A stretch of 64,000 nucleotides of DNA from Erodium maritimum. Its lineage: Eukaryota > Streptophyta > Magnoliopsida > Geraniales > Geraniaceae. Both the position numbers and the translations under genes were made by a program. Below are positions 57,810 to 64,000 of this stretch, one piece after another. How positions within the stretch are numbered: the stretch's first letter is position 1; every line of letters starts with the position of its first letter. The DNA lies in assembly GCA_963921825.1 (NCBI GenBank), contig OY997593.1, forward strand, positions 47,848,039-47,912,038, in the 5' to 3' direction. The notes beneath the pieces were generated by a model. The model saw nothing but the letters and a program-made list of their open reading frames with translations, did not search any database and had not been told where the DNA came from.

Positions 57810-57825
57810 AGGAGTATGTTTCCGT

Positions 57826-58422
57826 GTGATGCACTCTTTTTCCCTTATTCAGGTTTTGTCCCACGAGGTTTTCTTGGAAATGTTTTTAACGAGGCAACTG
57901 TTATGCACGTCCAACTCACCAGAAATGAGTAAATGGAAGAAACACTCTACTTGGTATGGCTTTCCTGACACCCACTTGTTGGGAAATTAATGTTCAAGAT
58001 CAGAGTACGTCGACTCAACCGAACAACCAAAGTAACCTGCCTGAAGTCAGAGAGAGACAGATTTTGTGCGTTGTACTCTTTTTCCCTTATCCAAGTTTTG
58101 TCCCACGGGGTTTTCTTGGAGAGGTTTTTAATGAGGCAGCATCAAGCACAACATTGAGCCCGTTTTGCGCGTTGTACTCTTTTCCTTACAGGTTTTTGTC
58201 CCATCGGATTTTCCTGAGGAGGTTTTTAACGAGACAACTTAAGGCGCATTTGATGTATTCGTTAATAGTGGTGTCCAAGAGGGAGTGTTGTAAATGCACG
58301 TGGAGATGACTCATCATTTTATAAGGCTATATATATGTGCTATTTTTGTCCATGTAACATATACAGAAATAAAAGAAGAGAAAAAAATATATAGAATCAA
58401 GTTTGATTATTTTATGGTATCA
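57826..58422 (+). mobile_element. Copia-type 3' remnant: tandem repeats, polypurine tract, short LTR
   Basis: Three imperfect copies of a ~100-bp unit with GTTTTGTCCCAC, then TTTTCTTGGA and TTTTTAACGAGGCAAC (near 57850, 58090 and 58190) match the repeats found upstream of 3' LTRs in many plant copia elements. A polypurine AAGAGGGAG precedes TGTTGTAAATGCACG at 58286. This LTR-like stretch of about 130 bp ends just before TGGTATCA (58415), which resembles a primer-binding site. No coding sequence survives. Confidence 0.6.
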
Positions 58423-59051
58423 AATATCAAGGCAAAATCAATTCATTCGTTTCGGTTTTGATCCCTTCGAGAAATAATCACAACTCCAAATTAAGAGAAT
58501 GATTTTTTATTTTAAGAGATGTGGCATGACACTTGCATATTTGTTCACAGTGTCAGCCATGTATATTATTGAGAAAACCAGTCAAAAATGCCAATATTAT
58601 AAACGCAAACCTGGGTCCACCTCAGTATATTAATGCAACAATTTTATTGGATAAAACACTCAACCTTTTAAATCAGACAGTGAAAAAGGTGCTCAACAGC
58701 TGGTCTTCTCAATTCGCAGCCACCATTTACACGACGATTCGTAGTACAACTACACAACTACCTACCTGTATAATAAACAATAACGTGGCTTTTGTTTGGA
58801 AATAGTTGCGTCTAAGAGATCGATATCAACTTCTTCTCTACATTTACCAATCATGTCATCCACATCTGCTAAGAGGATTCAGAACTCGTATTTTAATATT
58901 CCACACAAAAAAAAAAAATAACAAGATAATAGTATCAAGAGAACATAGTCATAAATATCTGAATCATATTATTACTATTAAGTATTTGCTATCTACACAT
59001 ATAGTTATATTATGGGAAAACGTTGTTTTCAGATTTTTAGTTATGATTTTT
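58423..59051. other. AT-rich spacer
   Basis: Nothing recognised. Confidence 0.5.
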
Positions 59052-59276
59052 TAACTGAGGTCGACCTTTCGTGATAATTCCTAGCTCAAAAGTTGTATTT
59101 TGTTACAAAAAATAACATAAAGGTGGTAGTTTGTTACAAAAAGTAGCATAAAGATGATATTTTTTTACAAGGAAAAACACATTTTCATGCTTATTTATTT
59201 TACACGTGATTGATACTTTTTGTAAACATGTACCACCTTTGAGCTAAATATTGTCACAAAAGGTCGACCTCAGTTA
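59052..59276. mobile_element. Small MITE (225 bp)
   Basis: Terminal inverted repeats TAACTGAGGTCGACCTTT on the left and its imperfect inverse CCTCAGTTA on the right, with inner similarity (TAGCTCAAA) extending to about 45 bp. The AT-rich centre carries GTTACAAAAAATAACATAAAG-type short repeats. Flanking TTA/TAA is compatible with a Tourist-like origin, but it is too palindromic to prove. Confidence 0.7.
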
Positions 59277-60570
59277 GGAAGTAAAAATGACCTTTCCACA
59301 TAGGTCCAGAATCGACGTTATCCCATTCCCTTAAATTATTGACATGTATTTTTGGACACATCAATCTTTAATGAAAACAAAAACAAAAACGACCTGCCCT
59401 CAGCCCTCTCAGAAGATCCAATCCAGGTTGTGCACAAAAATGGATTGGCAGGGAGCTATTGTCGGGAGGAGGCTTGCTTCTTTTAAAACAAATGGAATCA
59501 TTTTCATTTCATGTAATCTTCCATCATTGTGAAGGAAATAACAATTTTTAAGCAATCATGATGCGCATGCTTTCCATTTTTATACCCCAACTCAATTGGA
59601 GTCATTAGGCACTTTGTTCATTTCTTTTTTGTGTCACAAGATTTTGGTTATTATAAAATGGGGGTATATATAATTGTAGTTTTGTATTCAGACACCGCCC
59701 CATGCTATTCATAGGCTTGCATAAACTACCAAATTGATGCATGTCACAGTTTTGTTACTGTTGATGGTGAGGAAAGCATGTGACGAATCCGCAATCCAGA
59801 CCGCTTACTTCGGATTTGGTATTTCTGAACCCGGGCCCGTCCCCATAACCCATGGGGACAAACCCACTTGGACCGGGTGAGCCGGATTAACCGGGTGGAT
59901 TAGGTTCCGGGCCAATTTTGGACACCCTCACTGAGGAGAGCTTGTGAGGTGGGGCAAAGAGTAAGGTCAGGTGTCCATTCTCATAACCAGACTGCATTGA
60001 GTTGCTCCATTAAACCATGATTAGTCTTGAGTCTAATTATTTGGAAATCACATTAAATGATTTTGCTTTACCCACCATCACTTTGAGTAGGATTGAAGGT
60101 CACACAAATCATGATATCAGATCAGGTAAATGTAAGGTGATTCTAGTATCTCAACCCCATCATAAGATGAGGAGATAAATAAGTTTTGATAATTACTCAA
60201 TTTCCTTCATGAGTTTTGTAATGACAAGCCACATTGTTTTAAACTTAGAGACAACACACTGTAATTTACAAGAACCAATAAGGTGTGGAACATTCCTTAT
60301 AATTGCAGAACCAATGGATGTTTCATATTTGATTTGATACAGTGAGAGATCCAAACTCTTGAAAGAGTTAATTTTACTCTATTATAACCTATAGTCCCTG
60401 ACTTTCTTGAGGCCAAGCTCTTGCAGCTCCAGCAGCAGATAACTTAGTGATGCAACACAAAGTTGCAAAGCAACTTACAAACAAGTTTTAGGGTTTTGAA
60501 ATTGCACACAAGAAATCATCAGTATAGAGATATAATAGCTTCTTACCAAAACATATTATGTGTGCTGAAA
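59277..60570. other. Spacer downstream of FNR
   Basis: No gene recognised. A GC-rich patch at about 59780-59935 stands out from its AT-rich surroundings and may be a transposon remnant. The right part will include the FNR 3' untranslated region. Confidence 0.5.
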
Positions 60571-62383
<1,813 letters not shown>

Positions 62384-62990
62384 TGTTGATCCGAACAGAG
62401 AGCTGGAGTGATCGATCACGAATTTGGATGCGGTGGCAAAGAGGAGAGTAAAGAAGAAAGAGACAGAAAGAGGAATTGCAGTGATGGTGGGAGAGATGAA
62501 GATTAATGGATGGGTGGGAGAGAATGGAGTGGCAATTGCATTGTAGTGATGGTTTTATTCAGTGGCTCTCATTCGTGTGCCTTAGATTTTGTGAGGATAA
62601 CGTACGTGCCTTGTCAATTATTTACATGCTATCAAACGATGCCGTTTAGTAGCTTCTACCATGACATTTTACGCAACGGCTAAGCTAAACAAGTTCCCAA
62701 AAGTATTGGGCTTCATTTTATGGTCACCTAGACCCAGCCCAGGACTCTCGACGTCTAGTCACTACCCTCTTTTGCTGCCTGCAATGCTCAAGTCTTTAAG
62801 AAAAGGTTCATGTTTGAGTTAGTCCCCTGTCGTTTAAACGGCAACTAGGCATCAAGATCACCAAAAACATTTGAACCGTCGACCCCTTTCATTAGTTAGA
62901 AAGTTGAAGCGTTGGTTTGTGAGGTTGGAATTTTGGAAAAAATATAAAAGGATGAAAGAGACACAATATGTATTGTATATATAACGCATC
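62384..62990 (-). promoter_or_regulatory. FNR promoter region
   Basis: On the minus strand the leader is CT-rich (TTTCTTCTTTACTCTCC, CTCTCCCACC) without a clear TATA box, as seen in several plant photosynthesis genes. A plus-strand GATAA (I-box core) lies at about 62595. The region ends at the LINE-like sequence starting near 63000. Confidence 0.45.
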
Positions 62991-62999
62991 TAGTAAAAA

Positions 63000-64000
63000 C
63001 GTTTTTTTGTAACTTGAGATCTCTCTCTTGCTCTAGCCGCTTGCCATAGTTATGGAGCTACTCTCTGTCACCGTCACTGTTATGTCCTCTGTCGTGCCTC
63101 TACTTGGGGCTGGTGTCGCTGAGCCTATCGGTTCTGTCACCCCTGTGCTGTCCAATCCCTCGTAGATCGTGTATGGTGATGGGGATAAGACATGCCGAAG
63201 GAGGAAGCTTAAACCACTTGCTCCGGTTTCTTCCTCCTCTCCACCTTCTACATTTGCACTACCGCCGCTCGTTCCGGGACCCTCGACGGGCTGGTTCCCT
63301 TCTCCATGGGAGCGGTTTGCTCTTCACCGGTTTCAAAACCGAGAAGGGGACGGCCTATGCGACGTCCCCTTGTTGCTTCTTCCCCAAGCAATATGCGACC
63401 ACCTCCTCCATCAAACCCTAGTCTGTCGGCCCCCCAACCAAGCCACGACCTTGCGCTGGCTCCTCTTGAAGGCGTGATTTCTAGGGTTGCGACTCCCGAT
63501 CCCCAACACGCCCCCTCTTCGTCTGTTATCCCACAGACTCCGTTGTTGCAGCTGGATCCGGCCAATGGCAAGGCGCCTATGGAGGACATTCCTACGACGA
63601 CGGTGGAGGGCCTGGTGTTAGGGCGGTGCCTTCCCAATCAGGGGAGGATTTTGTTCATTCCTGCAAGCCTCAAGAACCCGATGGGGATTTCTTGCGATCC
63701 TTCGCGACACCTGGACACTAACGAGATCTCTTTGGCCTCGACTTCTCTGGCTCTGGACCTTCAAGCCTCCCTAGCAGGCCTTCAGGATGGTGTATCGTCC
63801 TGTTCGCTTGAAGATGAAGACGAGGTCGAGGTCGTTGTTTCGTTCTCTCCTACCGTCTCAACAACCATTTCTCGTCAACAATGGGGTATGGTGGGGAAGT
63901 TGTGGTCACCAAAGGCTCCCCAGAAGGAGACCCTCCTACGTATAATCACTACCACGTGGGAGAATGCTGCCGAGGGCCTTGTTGTCAAGGAGCTAGGGCA
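63000..64000 (+). mobile_element. LINE 5' region with DUF4283-type ORF1, cut by window edge
   Basis: The frame from ATG 63306 is open to the window end (about 231 codons). It has a Pro/Ser/Arg-rich N-terminus with an AT-hook-like PRRGRPMRRP, an acidic EDEDEVEVVV stretch, and then the start of a DUF4283 domain (WGMVGKLWSPKAP...LLRIITTTWENA...VVKELG). This is the usual ORF1 of another plant L1 lineage, without the RRM seen elsewhere in the window. Coding-like sequence in other frames extends left to about 63052, suggesting a frameshift upstream or an untranslated leader. ORF2 would follow to the right. Confidence 0.7.

Overview
This is nuclear DNA from a flowering plant, most probably a eudicot. 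It carries spliced genes for a chloroplast enzyme and an ER chaperone, a plant nuclear tRNA-Leu, and plant families of LTR retrotransposons, L1-type LINEs, hAT, CACTA, Harbinger, Helitron-like and MITE elements. I cannot name the species. Four host genes are recognised: an ER HSP90 (GRP94, 28.7-33.8 kb, +), a tRNA-Leu(CAA) (37.7 kb, +), a thaumatin-like protein with a spliced C-terminal GPI-anchor exon (38.3-39.4 kb, -) and leaf-type ferredoxin-NADP+ reductase (60.6-62.4 kb, -). Almost everything else is mobile DNA, much of it nested.

Layout. 1-2.66 kb: 5' part of a decayed Ty1/copia element (-) with a very short LTR, abutting a Harbinger ORF1-like fragment. 3.47-5.23 kb: a poly(A)-tailed retroelement holding only an RRM/AT-hook ORF1, flanked by target duplications. 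5.45-8.79 kb: two related Harbinger-like copies, one with a broken Myb-like gene. 8.81 kb: a Helitron-like 3' terminus followed by a stray kinase exon. 12.87-14.68 kb: an hAT relic. 14.75-27.60 kb: a Ty3/gypsy chromovirus with two ~2-kb LTRs, a perfect GTTAT target duplication and a gag-pol frame carrying five stop codons; a 2.97-kb solo LTR of another family sits inside it with its own perfect AAACG duplication.

28.4-33.8 kb: GRP94 with an intact ER-stress promoter module (UPRE core plus ERSE) about 0.8 kb downstream of the retrotransposon. 34.4-37.3 kb: an old LINE ORF2. 37.7-39.4 kb: the tRNA and the thaumatin-like gene, with a 4.7-kb LINE inserted 0.37 kb upstream of the latter's ATG. 44.6-47.5 kb: a poly(A)-tailed retrosequence split by a CACTA element that in turn contains a Mutator-type MITE. 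47.8-49.9 and 52.4-55 kb: two more RRM-ORF1-only retroelements on the minus strand. 55.3-58.4 kb: SINE-like tandem copies, a LINE 3' end, a gypsy LTR piece and copia remnants. 60.6-62.4 kb: FNR. 63-64 kb: a DUF4283-type LINE ORF1 running off the window.

The host genes are ordinary housekeeping, defence and photosynthesis genes. The most unusual observation is the recurrence of LINE-type elements that keep an RRM-containing ORF1 but lack the endonuclease/reverse-transcriptase ORF2 (three copies, plus a fourth poly(A)-tailed retrosequence). This resembles the 'half-L1' (HAL1) strategy of mammals and may be a distinct non-autonomous plant lineage. All exon boundaries come from reading splice signals and family conservation by eye; no alignment or search was run.
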